A DNA stretch of 64,000 nucleotides from Planctomycetaceae bacterium UBA2671. GTDB lineage: Bacteria; Planctomycetota; Planctomycetia; Planctomycetales; Planctomycetaceae. The notes below the pieces were generated by a model. The model had not been told where the DNA came from. It ran no database searches and saw nothing but the letters and a program-made list of their open reading frames with translations. The stretch covers positions 11,549 to 75,548 of the forward strand of contig DEML01000112.1 of assembly GCA_002359185.1 (NCBI GenBank). Reading direction: 5' to 3'. Every line of letters starts with the position of its first letter. The stretch's first letter is position 1. The position numbers and the translations under genes were made by a program. Below are positions 29,100-39,739 of the stretch, piece after piece.

Positions 29100-30110
29100 T
29101 CAAGCTTTTGGTCCCAATCGGTAGATACGTAGATGACCATCAGAACAAGCAACAGCCACGTGTTCCTCCCCAGGGTGCAGGTGGAGTGCCCGGGCGTTCT
29201 GTGGAAGTTTCAATTGAAACGCGGCCTCAGCTTCGCCCGGTTTCCAGAACATCAAGTTTCCGTTACTTCCACCGTGGGCTCCAATGATTGTTCCATCGGA
29301 ATGAACCGCTGCTCCCCATGCGACGCCTTGAAGTTTCGGTTTTGATAAATACTCAATCAGTTGCTTTCCTTCTTTCCAATCAAATTCGACAATCGAAGGA
29401 TTACCGATTCCTGCGAATGCATTGCTGACATTCGTAATGCCACTGGCATACAGTTTTGAACCATCTGAATTGAAGAGCAGCGAACGGAAGCCACCGATTT
29501 GTGCCCGGAAGCCTGTATCGTATTTACTAAGCGATTCAGCGGTCCAGGCACGCTGTGGCACGCCTGTATCGAGCGACCATTCGATAAGTTGCCCCATCAA
29601 ATCGCCAGTGACAAGAGACTTGCCCTCGGGATGAAAGGCGACGTTGTAAATGTAGGAGGCATGTCGAATTGCTCCTTCGCTTCCTTCGGGTTGCCCATGA
29701 AATTCCTTGACGCTCGTACCATCTGCAAGATTCCAGAGCCGGATAACACGGTCATTCCCTACCGAAGCCAGAAGCTTGCCATCTGGTGAGACAGCCAACG
29801 CGCGAATCCATCCCTCGTGTCCATCAATGATTCGAATCGGCTCTGGGGAATCGGCTGTCGATGACCACCACATCAGGCGACCATCATATCCTCCGGTGAT
29901 CAGCGTTTCTCCATCATTCGAAAACGCCAGGCTCATGACCCAGGCATCGGTTTTGAATTCTATCTTCGTGTCTTCCTTCCAATTCCAGCGCCAGACCTTG
30001 TAGTCCTCAGCACCGAAGAACACGTTTTCGCCATTCGGAGAAAACCGGCATGACACCAGAGGGCTGGTGTGTTTATGATCAAATTCGATATGTGTCTTTA
30101 TAAAATCCAT
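29100..30110 (-). CDS. WD40 repeat protein
   Basis: A 336-residue WD40 beta-propeller with about seven blades. Repeats such as PLVSCRFSPNGENVFFGAED, WVMSLAFSNDGETLITGGYD and WIRALAVSPDGKLLASVGND end in W-x-W or L-W-N strands. There is no signal peptide, membrane segment or enzyme motif. It lies 117 bases upstream of the DUF1549/1553 gene on the same strand and probably starts that operon. Planctomycetes commonly place WD40 proteins beside DUF1501/DUF1549 pairs. The mature protein could be cytoplasmic or secreted by an unrecognised route. A protein scaffold role is the reasonable default. Confidence 0.85.
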   Translation of the reverse strand: MDFIKTHIEFDHKHTSPLVSCRFSPNGENVFFGAEDYKVWRWNWKEDTKIEFKTDAWVMSLAFSNDGETLITGGYDGRLMWWSSTADSPEPIRIIDGHEGWIRALAVSPDGKLLASVGNDRVIRLWNLADGTSVKEFHGQPEGSEGAIRHASYIYNVAFHPEGKSLVTGDLMGQLIEWSLDTGVPQRAWTAESLSKYDTGFRAQIGGFRSLLFNSDGSKLYASGITNVSNAFAGIGNPSIVEFDWKEGKQLIEYLSKPKLQGVAWGAAVHSDGTIIGAHGGSNGNLMFWKPGEAEAAFQLKLPQNARALHLHPGEEHVAVACSDGHLRIYRLGPKA

Positions 30111-30203
30111 GTTGGCATTGTCCTCAAAGTTGATAGCGCTTTCAACGATGTAACACTATTGGGATTAAGAAAACCAATTCATTCAACAAAGTTTTGAAGA
30201 GTG

Positions 30204-30420
30204 TTATGTCAGTATTTCCCGGATCACTCGTCCACGCACATCAGTCAGTCGAAAGTCACGACCAGCATATCGGTACTTCAGACGTTCATGATCGAACCCT
30301 AGATAACCAACGTATCTTCAAGCATTCCCCGCAGTTTGAGATCGGTCAATAAGTCTGAAATGGCAGGGTCCAGTTGATCCGCTAATTTCGATGATTATCC
30401 GCAATGTTGTTGTGATTATC
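30204..30420 (-). pseudogene. Relic of a DUF1501 gene (C-terminal part)
   Basis: Reading the minus strand from about 30420: DNHNNIADNHR, a 1-base deletion, KLADQLDPAISDLLTDLKLR, then GMLEDTLVI, a TAG at 30299-30301 and a frame change into [20 protein letters not shown] and a final TAA at 30204. These are the H-N-N segment, the helix before the E-F-G-R-T-P motif, and the terminal [12 protein letters not shown] motif of DUF1501 proteins, but the whole central part with the E-F-G-R-T-P and His residues has been deleted. Degenerate matches continue to about 30455. It lies upstream of the WD40 gene and is a different copy from the relic at 1.3-1.9 kb. Confidence 0.8.
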
Positions 30421-30530
30421 AAAAGAACGGTCCAGAATGTTGCGTCAAACCGCACGGCATGACAAAAAGAATGATTAGACGAATTAACTGAACTCAACCG
30501 GATAAATCAAACAGCTTCTAATGATTCCTA

Positions 30531-30620
30531 CTGCAGTTTGCAGATCACTGTAGCGGCTTTTTGATGGTATGAACCCTATATTTCCAGTCAATCATCCGCT
30601 ACACATTCATGGAAACGGCT
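30531..30620. repeat. Roughly 90-bp hairpin repeat, copy 2 of 4
   Basis: Begins ACTGCAGTTTGCAG with palindrome CTGCA-GTT-TGCAG, then GTAGCGGC, a middle block with TATTTCCAGTCAATC, then CCGCTAC and CATTCATGGAAACGGCT. GTAGCGG and CCGCTAC are a perfect 7-bp inverted pair. Its right end touches the stop codon of the DUF1592 gene (30621-30623). Confidence 0.75.
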
Positions 30621-33104
30621 TTAGGGTTTGGTGCGGTAGAGAAACGCATCCGAAGTGAGGAGAGAGGTAAGTAATGCATTCATACTGCCGCCGCTCTCTT
30701 TGTAAGCTTGATACGCATTTTGGAGAACTGGTGCGTCGTTGAGGGTTTCGTTGCGACCCATCCAGAATCGAAAAGCGTGGCGGATGAAAACTTGTTCAAC
30801 CCGCTTACTTTCCGCAAGTTTTTCGATCATCTCGATGGCGTTGGCGACTGCTCCATCAATTGCCGGATCGCCGGAATCAATAATTTCGCCAGTTGTGTCG
30901 ACAGGCTTATCGAGTTCAGTCTCTCGGTACAGGCCCGCATGATTAAACATTTCAAATGGCAAACCGAGCGGATCCATTTTCTGGTGACATGTCCAGCAAT
31001 AGGTTTCTTTAGTGACCCGCATGCGTTCACGAAGTGTATTTTGTGGTTCATCTGGAAGCATGGCATCGACCGTGATTGGGACATCGGGAATGCCGCCCCC
31101 CAGCAATCGTTCGCGAATCCAGCGGCCGCGCAGGATTGCGTGGTTGTCCATGGCATCCGAGTGTGAAACGAGCCAACTCGGATGTGTCAGAATGCCCAAT
31201 CGTTGACTTTCGGGGACTGTGGCCAGAATACGTTCTGGCTTCATAGACCCGTTGCCAAAACTCCGACGACTGACACGGGCATAGATATCCGGTCCTGACA
31301 AGTCAGCCTCAGTGATGTTGTGATTGACAGTTTCCTGCTTTTTCTTTTGGGGTTTTGGAGGCTCCTTACCCGGGTTAGCTTTCAGCCAGGCTTCGAGCTC
31401 AGCCGCTTCAATTAATGCCATCTCCTCTGCAGCTTTCTTTGCGGCTGCAACAGATGCTGCCGTTTCAGCTTTGGAGCGTCTCTTACCGAAATAGACATTA
31501 TCGTCCTTGGTTGCAACAACCTTGTCCGTGGTCAGCAACTGCCTTAGCACATCTTTGTCATCGCGAAGAATAAGCTCGATCAGACGATCCGTACTCGCCG
31601 TTGCATCGAACATGGCATTGTAATGAGATTGCCCTCGATTACTAACGCCTGTTTCAGATAACGCTTTGGAGTCCTTGCAGATGTAACCGCCCAGGTCATA
31701 GTCAAAGTAATCACGAAAGAAGCGCAGAATACGAGGCTTGCGAATGCTATCGTCAGCGAGCATCCGTACGACTTCACGTTTCACATCATCTCTGGTCCGC
31801 ATACGCCCTTCGATGATCGCTGCCCGCAATTCTTCGTCTGGCTTGATGTATCGCAGCGCGTGATTAATTGCCAGCCCCAGTTCCCAGTCCTGAAGCATAA
31901 TACGTCCAAAGGAATCTGGCTGGCCGGTCTCGACAAGTTCCGGTCGAAAGAGCGCGTCACGATCGAGAAAGATGGCCGACAATCCGAGGGTCGCGCCCTC
32001 CTCCTTGCCGAGTTTTTCTATGGACTGCTTAACAATTACCAGATAATCGTCGGATTCCTGATTGGTTGGAGGACGGAAGGTCAACGCTTCAAAAAGATCA
32101 TCAACCGCAGCCCGCAAAAGGTGATCGCCTACTCCCTCTGCCTGCATGAGGTCATAGACTGGCGTCAACGGACGCACGATCTTCGTGCTGTAAACAAGAC
32201 TTGTCGGCAAACCGCGAATATCGCCTTTCATCTTGTCCGCAATGGAATTGGGATCATCTGTGATTTGATACGGCTGAGCGATACTCAAAGGACCATAAGC
32301 CATGTAGCGAATGATGTCGTCAGCAACATCCAGAATTTGCGTCGCTTCCGCACTATTAACGGTGTAGAAGTCGGGATAGTTTTCTAATCCGTGTGCACGA
32401 GCCGATGAGAGAACGGCAGGCAGACTTTTGACCGCAGTCGCATAGGCCACGGTTCCACCTTGCCATTTAATGATGCGATCCGTACCAAAGTAAAGCTTCA
32501 GTTCACCACCATGGTTTGTGGGAACGACATCTCCATGAGTGCGAAGGCCCGGTTTTTCTGGATCGTACTCCGGCTCCGTATTGATCAACTCGTTTAGTCG
32601 CGTAATGTGTTCCTGAGGAGTCAATCGCCAGATGCGGGCCGGGGATGACGTTGGGATCAGTTTGATGCCATCAGGGAGAGAGCCGAAGAGCAGATCATGG
32701 TCGACATAGTTGCCTTTATTTGGATCAAGATGATCGTGAAACCCACCTTTGTCGCTCATCACATGTGTCAGTTCACCAACAATCCCGTCCGAGAACTGGA
32801 GCCGTTCGATCACATTCGGTTGGTCCATCTCCTTTGGTGGCATCTCCTTTAAGGTGACCTGTGCCCACACACTTCTCCAAATGGCGGCATTGACTTCATC
32901 CACTGGCCCAAGGTCATGCAGCGAGAGATTGCCTTCGGGTTCTGACTCTCCATGACAGTCCACGCAGTGATTCGCAAGAAATGATTGTGCAAAACTGTCA
33001 AAGTCTTTTAAAACTTTTTGTCCTGGCGTGTATGACTCACCTCTTGCCACAGAAAGAAAGCTACACAGTAACGCGATTCCTAAAATGACTCCGACTTTGA
33101 TCAT
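30621..33104 (-). CDS. DUF1592/DUF1588/DUF1585 secreted cytochrome
   Basis: An 827-residue secreted protein of the second planctomycete cytochrome class (DUF1587/DUF1592/DUF1588/DUF1585). Signal about 1-22 ([20 protein letters not shown]). A heme motif CVDCHG lies at C47-C50-H51 ([12 protein letters not shown], followed by LKEMPPKEM). After a roughly 300-residue N-terminal region with [18 protein letters not shown] comes DUF1592 (about 400-500, [20 protein letters not shown]), a Lys/Ala/Glu-rich insertion about 560-610, DUF1588 ([20 protein letters not shown]) with a second heme motif [16 protein letters not shown] at about 700-715, and DUF1585 at the end ([19 protein letters not shown]). Its ATG overlaps the stop of the DUF1552 gene by 4 bases, a fixed pairing. 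Role unknown; two-heme extracytoplasmic electron carrier likely. Confidence 0.9.
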   Translation of the reverse strand: MIKVGVILGIALLCSFLSVARGESYTPGQKVLKDFDSFAQSFLANHCVDCHGESEPEGNLSLHDLGPVDEVNAAIWRSVWAQVTLKEMPPKEMDQPNVIERLQFSDGIVGELTHVMSDKGGFHDHLDPNKGNYVDHDLLFGSLPDGIKLIPTSSPARIWRLTPQEHITRLNELINTEPEYDPEKPGLRTHGDVVPTNHGGELKLYFGTDRIIKWQGGTVAYATAVKSLPAVLSSARAHGLENYPDFYTVNSAEATQILDVADDIIRYMAYGPLSIAQPYQITDDPNSIADKMKGDIRGLPTSLVYSTKIVRPLTPVYDLMQAEGVGDHLLRAAVDDLFEALTFRPPTNQESDDYLVIVKQSIEKLGKEEGATLGLSAIFLDRDALFRPELVETGQPDSFGRIMLQDWELGLAINHALRYIKPDEELRAAIIEGRMRTRDDVKREVVRMLADDSIRKPRILRFFRDYFDYDLGGYICKDSKALSETGVSNRGQSHYNAMFDATASTDRLIELILRDDKDVLRQLLTTDKVVATKDDNVYFGKRRSKAETAASVAAAKKAAEEMALIEAAELEAWLKANPGKEPPKPQKKKQETVNHNITEADLSGPDIYARVSRRSFGNGSMKPERILATVPESQRLGILTHPSWLVSHSDAMDNHAILRGRWIRERLLGGGIPDVPITVDAMLPDEPQNTLRERMRVTKETYCWTCHQKMDPLGLPFEMFNHAGLYRETELDKPVDTTGEIIDSGDPAIDGAVANAIEMIEKLAESKRVEQVFIRHAFRFWMGRNETLNDAPVLQNAYQAYKESGGSMNALLTSLLTSDAFLYRTKP

Positions 33105-34420
33105 ACCAGCAGTTCCTTGATCGGTCCTACACCAGTATCGAACTTCCTGGCCAGCTTTTCATCCATGTTGAAGTAATCACATGAAACACCCGCTGCCTGC
33201 AAAATTGTGGCATAAAGTGAGTTGAGGGGACGTTTGCCGTCCAGTTGTGTAAAGCAACCCGTTTTGAATGTGCCGTCAAAATTGCCCAACAGCATGACCG
33301 GCCAGTTGGCTCCGCTGGTGTGCTGCTTATCGGCATTGTTACTCGTGTAGACGATCAGCGTGTGGTCCATCATCGTTCCACTGCCTTCAGGGACACTTTC
33401 CAATGCTTCCATAATCCTCACCAGCATTCGGCAATTATACTGACGAATTTTAATCCAGATCGGATTTCCAGGCTGTTCCATATGTCCCAAATTGTGTCCT
33501 TGTTGCTCGATTCCCAGCCCCTTCCAAGCACCAAAGATCTCACCACGCCCCGAACCAATGGTCAGTGTATTGGTAATCCCCGAAGTGAGTGATGAAATTC
33601 CCAGTTCCAGCAGAACATCATGCCAGTCTGTTTCGAACTCAGGATTAGTATATCTCGCGTCCACTGGAGGAGCGAATTTGCGTAAGTGATCAGCAACCGT
33701 GCCGAGCCGATCACGCAGGCCGTTAACTTCCTTGAATCCCTCAACGAATTGACCGTAACGCTGTTGGTCTGCAGTCGGGAGAAAACGTCCTTTTGAAGCC
33801 GCTAACTCTTCAATTTGATTCAATACATTTGATCGTGCTTCGTGTTGGCGTCGAATGTCACCAGTCGAGATTCCCCCGAAGAGCATCTGGTAGAGATGAT
33901 TCGGATTCGAATGCATGAAGATCGGCTGACCTGCGCCGCTGGCGGAAAGAGTCGCAATCGTCGGCTTGGTCGTCATATTCTCAATGGAGTCCATGCCGAT
34001 GCACAAATGAGGCAGTAGCGTTGGGGGCAGGACCTTACTGAGTTCATAATCAATCGTCGATGCACTAGGTGGAACTCCGTCACTCCCGCGATAGCCACCG
34101 AGAGCCCCAAAGAAGGCACTATGCGACGGGCTGGTATGCAGACCATGCAGGCCATTGATGATATGAAGTCGTTCCTTATAAGGTTCCAGTGCACTGATTG
34201 GCTCGGGTAGTTTAGCTGTTGCCAGCGAACTGCTGCGTTTCATACCTTCTGGAATGCAGGTGTCTGGATCAAAGCCCTGATTCTGCATAAAAAAGACAAT
34301 TCGCTTCGGTGTGGTGTTACTGGTGGAAGACGCCAGAAGACGTTCAGGAAAAAGTGGGAGGCCGAATGCAGCACCAGCGCCCATTGCCATCCCTTGAATC
34401 ATTTTTCGTCGGTTAAGCAT
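33101..34420 (-). CDS. DUF1552 Tat-exported protein
   Basis: About 439 residues from ATG 34420, selected because it gives a clean twin-arginine signal ([20 protein letters not shown]); the longer form from 34480 is less likely. DUF1552 features: [74 protein letters not shown], and [20 protein letters not shown] with GPIKELLV at the end. The family is distantly related to DUF1501 and is found almost only with DUF1592-type cytochromes, as here (4-base overlap). The protein is folded before export. The Tat system and the pairing suggest a periplasmic or pirellulosome-located complex; no activity is established. Confidence 0.9.
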   Translation of the reverse strand: MLNRRKMIQGMAMGAGAAFGLPLFPERLLASSTSNTTPKRIVFFMQNQGFDPDTCIPEGMKRSSSLATAKLPEPISALEPYKERLHIINGLHGLHTSPSHSAFFGALGGYRGSDGVPPSASTIDYELSKVLPPTLLPHLCIGMDSIENMTTKPTIATLSASGAGQPIFMHSNPNHLYQMLFGGISTGDIRRQHEARSNVLNQIEELAASKGRFLPTADQQRYGQFVEGFKEVNGLRDRLGTVADHLRKFAPPVDARYTNPEFETDWHDVLLELGISSLTSGITNTLTIGSGRGEIFGAWKGLGIEQQGHNLGHMEQPGNPIWIKIRQYNCRMLVRIMEALESVPEGSGTMMDHTLIVYTSNNADKQHTSGANWPVMLLGNFDGTFKTGCFTQLDGKRPLNSLYATILQAAGVSCDYFNMDEKLARKFDTGVGPIKELLV

Positions 34421-35266
34421 GATCGATCTTTCAAAAAGATTGGCAGTGACTTGTGTATCTTTGGAAAATTGTAGATGCAATCTACCCCCTGAAGTATTCT
34501 TGCTTGGCTCGTCGCAAATGAAATGGTAACGGGGGTGGTAATGATCAGGAAGAATTATGCGGGATGATTTTAGTATAACTATTTTAAATGCTTAGGCAAT
34601 ATATATTTATTTTTTATTATATGAGTGTCACCGCAACTTGCATGCCGACGATTTCTTACATAATCCCCCCCACACAGTTCTTACTCAAAGCAACTCTTTG
34701 ATCAAAATTACAGGGAGCATGGCAGATACAGATACCTGCCTGCAGAGCAGCATCACTTCACCAGTTCGGCAGACACAAAATAACCAGTACGGATGTTGAT
34801 ATCGTCGATTCAAATTGCGGTGATGCTTTTGGTAACGGATTCGTATTCATCCCTGCGACTTCTACCGTTTCACGAAACTTTTTTGTATTGCGTATCTCGA
34901 TCAAGCATCAGGATCGCAGGCCGCTTCTCGCGATCCCTGGTCTATTCGGCAAACGTCTTCGTTTGATGGCACACTCTTGCCGAATTCGGTCGATAAGTCG
35001 ATTCGGTCACGATCCCCTCGAGTGTTTGCAGATTAAAAAACGCCATCACATACAGAACCTGGATAGACCGTGTCATCATCGGCTTGCTCGAAAAGAAGTC
35101 GCTTGTTCAGAGCAGTTGACTTCACATATAATCAAATTTTGAAAATTAAGTTTAATTTCTCATAGAGCCGTAATACGACCTCTCACCAAACAAACACATC
35201 GAATTGCTCGATAAGAAACCAGAAGAAGTCCAAAGGGAATTCTTCGTAAATTTCCAAAGGATATTC
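34421..35266. other. Long divergent intergenic region
   Basis: These 850 bases separate the divergent DUF1552 and orphan genes. About 34,540-34,640 is strongly AT-rich and probably carries the promoters. The part from 34,740 to 35,140 has gene-like composition, but no frame gives a recognisable motif; a relic too degraded to name is possible. No repeat matching the others in the window was found. Confidence 0.35.
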
Positions 35267-36910
35267 ATGTTGTATAGACCAGACTTGGTGTTGTGTTTTT
35301 TCTGTCTGGCTCTCTTATTATTTGTGCCCGACAAACCGTTGACTGGAGCTGATCGACTTCAGAAAGGTGAGATGGCTGGATACCTTCTCGTTCCCAACGA
35401 ACAGGTTGAACAAACTTATAACGCTGGATTTTCCATGTATGTGGCAGCCTGGCCGTTGTTGCAGGAATATCCGGGGCATCGTTTTCAAACAGGACTGTTT
35501 GGCACCTGGATGCATGCTCAATACGACAGTCCCAGGACGAAGGAAGAGAAGCTCTATTCCGATATTGAAGGTGGACTTGGCTGGTGGAGAGATACACGAT
35601 TTGCAACGGAAACGCCTAAATTTATTATGGGTGGAGTGGCTCGCAGTTTTAGCGCATGGGCTAATGGACCAGGTGCTGGAAAGGGAAGAGACTGGAGCAA
35701 GCCCCAGGGGAAATATGGCGTGGCACAACTCAGTCCTTGGGTACTGTGGCCTCCCGACGGTTTGAACTTGAAACAAGGCACGTGCGGCGAACTCTTCGGT
35801 TATGGTTATCTACCTCTTCCACTGACCGATCCCAAAACAAACACCGCTGGAAAAGATGTTCCAACAGGAAACAACTGCTGGACGCTGTTTCTTAACACGC
35901 AGAACTTTAAGGGACCAGTTGCCTTCTTCACACCGTATTTCTGGTCACGTCCAAGTTTGGAAGACAATAACGTCGCTGGCCTGTTTTTGGATGCTCGTCC
36001 GTCAAATCCGAACAGAGCGTTGCAGATGGAAACCCAATATATTCCCAGCGTTCTGGCAGAGGATACAAGCGGCGAAACCTATGCACGAATCGCACCAACC
36101 TCATTCCCTCGTGGAGAGAACGGTAACTCGATCGTCGTGCACGGCGTTACTTCCTACAACAAGCAGGCTCTGTGGGATGATGTGGAAGCATGGTTTGCAG
36201 GTGGTACACCGACAAACGGAGAGATCGATCCGACTGCGGCAAGAATACATCAATTTCCTGGACGAGGTGGAGCAACCTGGAAAATCTATGGCCCCGGCAC
36301 GGAAAGGGATGACAGGATTCGACTCGCCTGGGATTCCTTCGCGACGCCGATGGCACCAAACCCTCAAACGTTTGGATTTCGCTGGAATAAAAAATTGGTA
36401 ACAAAAACCAAAGATAGTCCGCTGTTTACTCTTCCAGAGTATTTCCATTTGGAGAAGGATCAAAACGGAAAGCCACAATGGGTGGTCATTCAAGCCGAAG
36501 AGGTTCCAATGGAAACGGGGCTCACTTCGCACCGTTTTACTCGCCCTGTGGAAGAACCGTCGCAACCATATGTGACTCCTGACGATCCGGCGAGTTGCTG
36601 GAAGACGCCAGGGCCGGTGGCAGGCCCATTCTATGCTTATCCAGGCGATGGCAGTAAAGTGACCTACTACTGGTATCGATTCGCCGACCAGCCGGCACTT
36701 CTCAACGCGGATCTGACTGACACAGAACGAGCGACTCTGCAGACGCGAGTAGAAAAACTCCATTCCACCTGGAAGGCAGACCGCGACTATTTGCCACCAC
36801 CGAAAATTGGACAACTTGCGGCTATTGATTCGGCTCTGATTGTAACTCCGCCTCAAGGATTGGAGATTGGTTACGTGCCGATTGTCACAAGACAGGAATT
36901 AGCAAACTAG
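35267..36910 (+). CDS. Secreted protein of unknown function
   Basis: About 547 residues from ATG 35267; an upstream TTG (35204) would add 21 residues before the signal peptide and is unlikely. MLYRPDLVLCFFCLALLLFV is a signal sequence. I do not recognise the family. The mature protein has many aromatic residues (Trp and Tyr), repeated G-W-W, W-L-L-P-like and P-P-D segments and a motif such as GNNCWTLFLNTQNFKGPVAF, suggesting a compact beta-rich extracellular enzyme or binding protein. It has no CxxCH, sulfatase or lipobox motif. It stands alone. Its stop codon TAG is part of the left end of the 109-bp element that follows, so the insertion may have altered its last residues. Confidence 0.6.
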   Translation: MLYRPDLVLCFFCLALLLFVPDKPLTGADRLQKGEMAGYLLVPNEQVEQTYNAGFSMYVAAWPLLQEYPGHRFQTGLFGTWMHAQYDSPRTKEEKLYSDIEGGLGWWRDTRFATETPKFIMGGVARSFSAWANGPGAGKGRDWSKPQGKYGVAQLSPWVLWPPDGLNLKQGTCGELFGYGYLPLPLTDPKTNTAGKDVPTGNNCWTLFLNTQNFKGPVAFFTPYFWSRPSLEDNNVAGLFLDARPSNPNRALQMETQYIPSVLAEDTSGETYARIAPTSFPRGENGNSIVVHGVTSYNKQALWDDVEAWFAGGTPTNGEIDPTAARIHQFPGRGGATWKIYGPGTERDDRIRLAWDSFATPMAPNPQTFGFRWNKKLVTKTKDSPLFTLPEYFHLEKDQNGKPQWVVIQAEEVPMETGLTSHRFTRPVEEPSQPYVTPDDPASCWKTPGPVAGPFYAYPGDGSKVTYYWYRFADQPALLNADLTDTERATLQTRVEKLHSTWKADRDYLPPPKIGQLAAIDSALIVTPPQGLEIGYVPIVTRQELAN

Positions 36911-37015
36911 TGCCCTTTCAGGGCTTAGATTTGGGCATCAAATAACTGCAACGCACTCCGTTGTCGTGCTTTATAAGAACATCAATCCAAATTATTAGTG
37001 TGGAAGACGCACTAG
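36907..37015. mobile_element. 109-bp MITE-like element, left copy
   Basis: Ends are CTAGTGC and GCACTAG (7-bp perfect inverted ends). Inside are GCCCT-TTC-AGGGC near the left end and CAACG-CACTC-CGTTG in the middle, both perfect hairpins. The reverse complement of 41133-41241 matches over the entire 109 bases with about 15 differences. The ends fit a TA-duplicating element of the IS630 type if the outer C-TA is target; this is inference. It has no coding capacity. Confidence 0.75.
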
Positions 37016-37151
37016 TCCAAATGAGAGTTGCTTAATCCCATTAGTCACATTGCAGTTTGGTAATACGCGAAACTGGCTGATGTTATCAACTATTACCTCG
37101 TGTCTAATCCCCAACTAATAGTGTATCCGACAGACAGTACCTGGTTTGAAA

Positions 37152-37814
37152 ATGCGTTTATCATCAATCGCGTACAAGACTGTAATGGCTATGAGCGGGT
37201 TGTTTCTCTGTCTCTTTTTGACGATTCATTTACTGGGTAATCTGGCTCTGTTCTTTCCGGAATCGGTAGCCCGCACCACATTCAATGCTTACGCAGATTT
37301 TCTGACGCATTTGCCACCCATCAAGGTTGCCGCGTATCTGACATACTTCGCAGTGCTGTTGCATGCGGCGTTTGCGTTTACACTCACAAAGAGGAATCGA
37401 GCAACGGCAGGTCAGCGTTACGCCTACCGGGGGAGCGTCAACACGACGCGCTGGTACACACGGTGGATGGGCGTCCTGGGAGCCATCCTGTTGCTGTTCA
37501 TCATCATCCACATGTGGGATTTTTGGTACCCATACAAATACGGACATGATATTCCCCTGGATGCGAACGGTAAGAAGGATCTGTATGGAATTGTGGTTAC
37601 ATCGTTCGCGAGTCTGACCTGTGTTTTATTTTATGTATTGGCGATGGTTGCCCTGGGTTTGCATCTTTACCAGGGACTTCACAACGGCCTGCGATCACTG
37701 GGACTGTATCACAAACGTTACTCCGTGTGGTCGCGGCGACTGAGTAAAGTTTTCGCGATTGTTGTTTCCGTTATCTTTGCGTTAATGCCGATCTACATCT
37801 ATTTAAGAGGTTGA
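37152..37814 (+). CDS. sdhC: Succinate dehydrogenase cytochrome b subunit
   Basis: A 220-residue b558-type membrane anchor (Wolinella/Bacteroides/Gram-positive style single membrane subunit with five spans) of succinate:quinone oxidoreductase. Spans: about 14-34, 57-80, 105-127, 155-180 and 195-218. Candidate heme ligands are seen in LFLTIHLLGNLALFF, YFAVLLHAAFAFTL, LFIIIHMWDFW and LGLHLYQGLHNGL. Start ATG 37152 is preferred over TTG 37146. It stands first, 6 bases before sdhA, in the standard C-A-B order. The three genes catalyse oxidation of succinate to fumarate with quinone reduction. Nothing unusual in the sequence. Confidence 0.93.
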   Translation: MRLSSIAYKTVMAMSGLFLCLFLTIHLLGNLALFFPESVARTTFNAYADFLTHLPPIKVAAYLTYFAVLLHAAFAFTLTKRNRATAGQRYAYRGSVNTTRWYTRWMGVLGAILLLFIIIHMWDFWYPYKYGHDIPLDANGKKDLYGIVVTSFASLTCVLFYVLAMVALGLHLYQGLHNGLRSLGLYHKRYSVWSRRLSKVFAIVVSVIFALMPIYIYLRG

Positions 37815-37820
37815 GGAAGC

Positions 37821-39737
37821 ATGACGATGCTGGACGCAAAAATTCCCAACGGACCGATCGAAAAGAAATGGAGTGAGTATCAAGCGACCTGTGCGCTGGT
37901 GAATGCCGCCAACCGCAAAAAAATGACCGTAATAGTGATTGGTTCCGGATTGGCTGGAGGTGGTGCAGCCGCCGCACTCGGCGAGCTGGGGTACCACGTC
38001 AAGTTATTCTGCTTTCACGACAGCACTCGCCGTGCCCACTCGGTCGCTGCACAGGGTGGCGTTAATGCCGCTAAGAATTATCAAAATGATGGTGATAATG
38101 TCTATCGCATGTTTTACGACGCCATCAAAGGCGGCGATTATCGTTCCCGTGAAGCCAATGTTTACAGAATGGCCGAACTTTCCGTCCGTTTGATCGATAC
38201 CTGTGTAGCCCAGGGTGTTCCCTTTGCACGAGAGTACGGAGGTTCGCTTGGGAACCGCTCATTTGGCGGCGTGCAGGTTGAGCGGACTTTCTATGCTCAG
38301 GGACAGACTGGCCAGCAGTTACTGATGGGCACGAATTCAGCAATTGCCAGGCAGGTTAAGGCAGGACGAATTGAACGATTCAGTCGCCACGAAATGCTCG
38401 ATCTTGTTGTTAAGAATGGTCGGGCCATTGGCGTGATTGTTCGTGACGCGATCACGGGTGAAATTGAAAGGCACGCTGCTCACGCTGTCGTGCTGGGTAC
38501 AGGCGGATATGCAAAGATTTACTATCTTTCGACAATGGCCATGGGCTGTAATGCGACGGCTGCCTGGAAGGCACACAAGCGAGGCGCCTTTCTTGCCAAC
38601 CCAAGTTTCGTGCAGGTCCACCCGACCAGTCTTCCCGCCTTGGGAAAACATCAGTCAAAGCTGACCTTGATGTCGGAATCTTTGCGAAATGATGGCCGCA
38701 TCTGGGTACCTGCCAAGTCAGGTGATGATCGATCTCCAGAAAAGATCCCTGATAGCGAACGGGACTACTATTTGGAGCGAAAATATCCTGCCTTTGGGAA
38801 TTTGACCCCACGGGATATTGCTGCACGCGCTGCCAAGGAGCAAATCGATGCTGGACACGGAGTGGGGCCGATGCGAAATGCCGTATTCCTGGATTTTCGC
38901 GATGCGATTGCCCAACATGGCCGAGAAATAATCCAGTCTCGATACGGAAATTTGTTTGGTATGTACCAGAAAATCACAGGTATCGATGCTTATGTCACTC
39001 CCATGCTGATCGCTCCCTCGCCACATTTCACTATGGGCGGGCTTTGGGTCGATTACGAATTGATGACAACAATTGAAGGCTTGTATGCCTGTGGTGAATG
39101 TAACTTTGCTGATCATGGATCCAATCGGCTGGGGGCCAATTCACTTCTGCAGGCCTGCGTTGATGGTTACTTTATCCTGCCAAGTACCATTGGAAATTTT
39201 CTTTCCGGTCGCATCAAGGAGCCTTTGTACTCCACCGACGATCCTGAATTTGATCAAGCCGAATCGAAAGCCAGGGAAGATATTCAGAAACTACTCTCTA
39301 TCAAAGGCAGGCAATCGGTTGATTATTTTCACCGCACCCTCGGTGCGACTCTGTGGGATTGTTGCGGAATCAGTCGCAGTCGCGAGAGCTTGAACCGTGG
39401 AATTGAACAGATCCGCGATTTGCGGGAGCAATTCTGGAGTGACGTCAATATCACGGGCGGTGCGTATGAACCGAATAGTGAGCTTGAAAAAGCAACGCGG
39501 GTCATGGACTTCCTGGAACTCGGAGAGCTGATGTGCATTGATGCACTTCACCGAGAAGAATCCTGTGGAGCGCATTTTCGAGAAGAGTATCAAACAAAAG
39601 AAGGCGAGTCGTTGAGAAATGATGAAGGTTTCAGTTACGTCTCGGCATGGCAACATCGTGCAGAGGGGGAACCGATTCTGCATAAAGAACCACTCTCTTT
39701 TGAAGCGGTCAACGTGATGACTCGGAATTACAAATAA
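37821..39737 (+). CDS. sdhA: Succinate dehydrogenase flavoprotein subunit
   Basis: A 638-residue flavoprotein subunit. The FAD-binding Rossmann motif is [20 protein letters not shown] near residue 39-58, then the signature [20 protein letters not shown] carrying the His that binds FAD covalently. The substrate site is marked by [19 protein letters not shown] and by [20 protein letters not shown] and the C-terminal capping R-x-E region. The N-terminus carries a 35-residue extension ahead of the Rossmann domain, typical of this subfamily. It is 6 bases after sdhC and 2 bases before sdhB, so the three are one operon. Soluble, bound to the cytoplasmic face via SdhB and SdhC. Confidence 0.96.
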   Translation: MTMLDAKIPNGPIEKKWSEYQATCALVNAANRKKMTVIVIGSGLAGGGAAAALGELGYHVKLFCFHDSTRRAHSVAAQGGVNAAKNYQNDGDNVYRMFYDAIKGGDYRSREANVYRMAELSVRLIDTCVAQGVPFAREYGGSLGNRSFGGVQVERTFYAQGQTGQQLLMGTNSAIARQVKAGRIERFSRHEMLDLVVKNGRAIGVIVRDAITGEIERHAAHAVVLGTGGYAKIYYLSTMAMGCNATAAWKAHKRGAFLANPSFVQVHPTSLPALGKHQSKLTLMSESLRNDGRIWVPAKSGDDRSPEKIPDSERDYYLERKYPAFGNLTPRDIAARAAKEQIDAGHGVGPMRNAVFLDFRDAIAQHGREIIQSRYGNLFGMYQKITGIDAYVTPMLIAPSPHFTMGGLWVDYELMTTIEGLYACGECNFADHGSNRLGANSLLQACVDGYFILPSTIGNFLSGRIKEPLYSTDDPEFDQAESKAREDIQKLLSIKGRQSVDYFHRTLGATLWDCCGISRSRESLNRGIEQIRDLREQFWSDVNITGGAYEPNSELEKATRVMDFLELGELMCIDALHREESCGAHFREEYQTKEGESLRNDEGFSYVSAWQHRAEGEPILHKEPLSFEAVNVMTRNYK

Positions 39738-39739
39738 TT

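Noticed and set aside
31860..32387. 175-codon plus-strand frame
   Set aside because: Antisense to the DUF1592 gene, no motif or ribosome site.
36101..36856. 251-codon minus-strand frame
   Set aside because: Antisense to the secreted orphan, which has a signal peptide and coherent protein composition; the antisense reading is rich in Arg, Cys and Ser.
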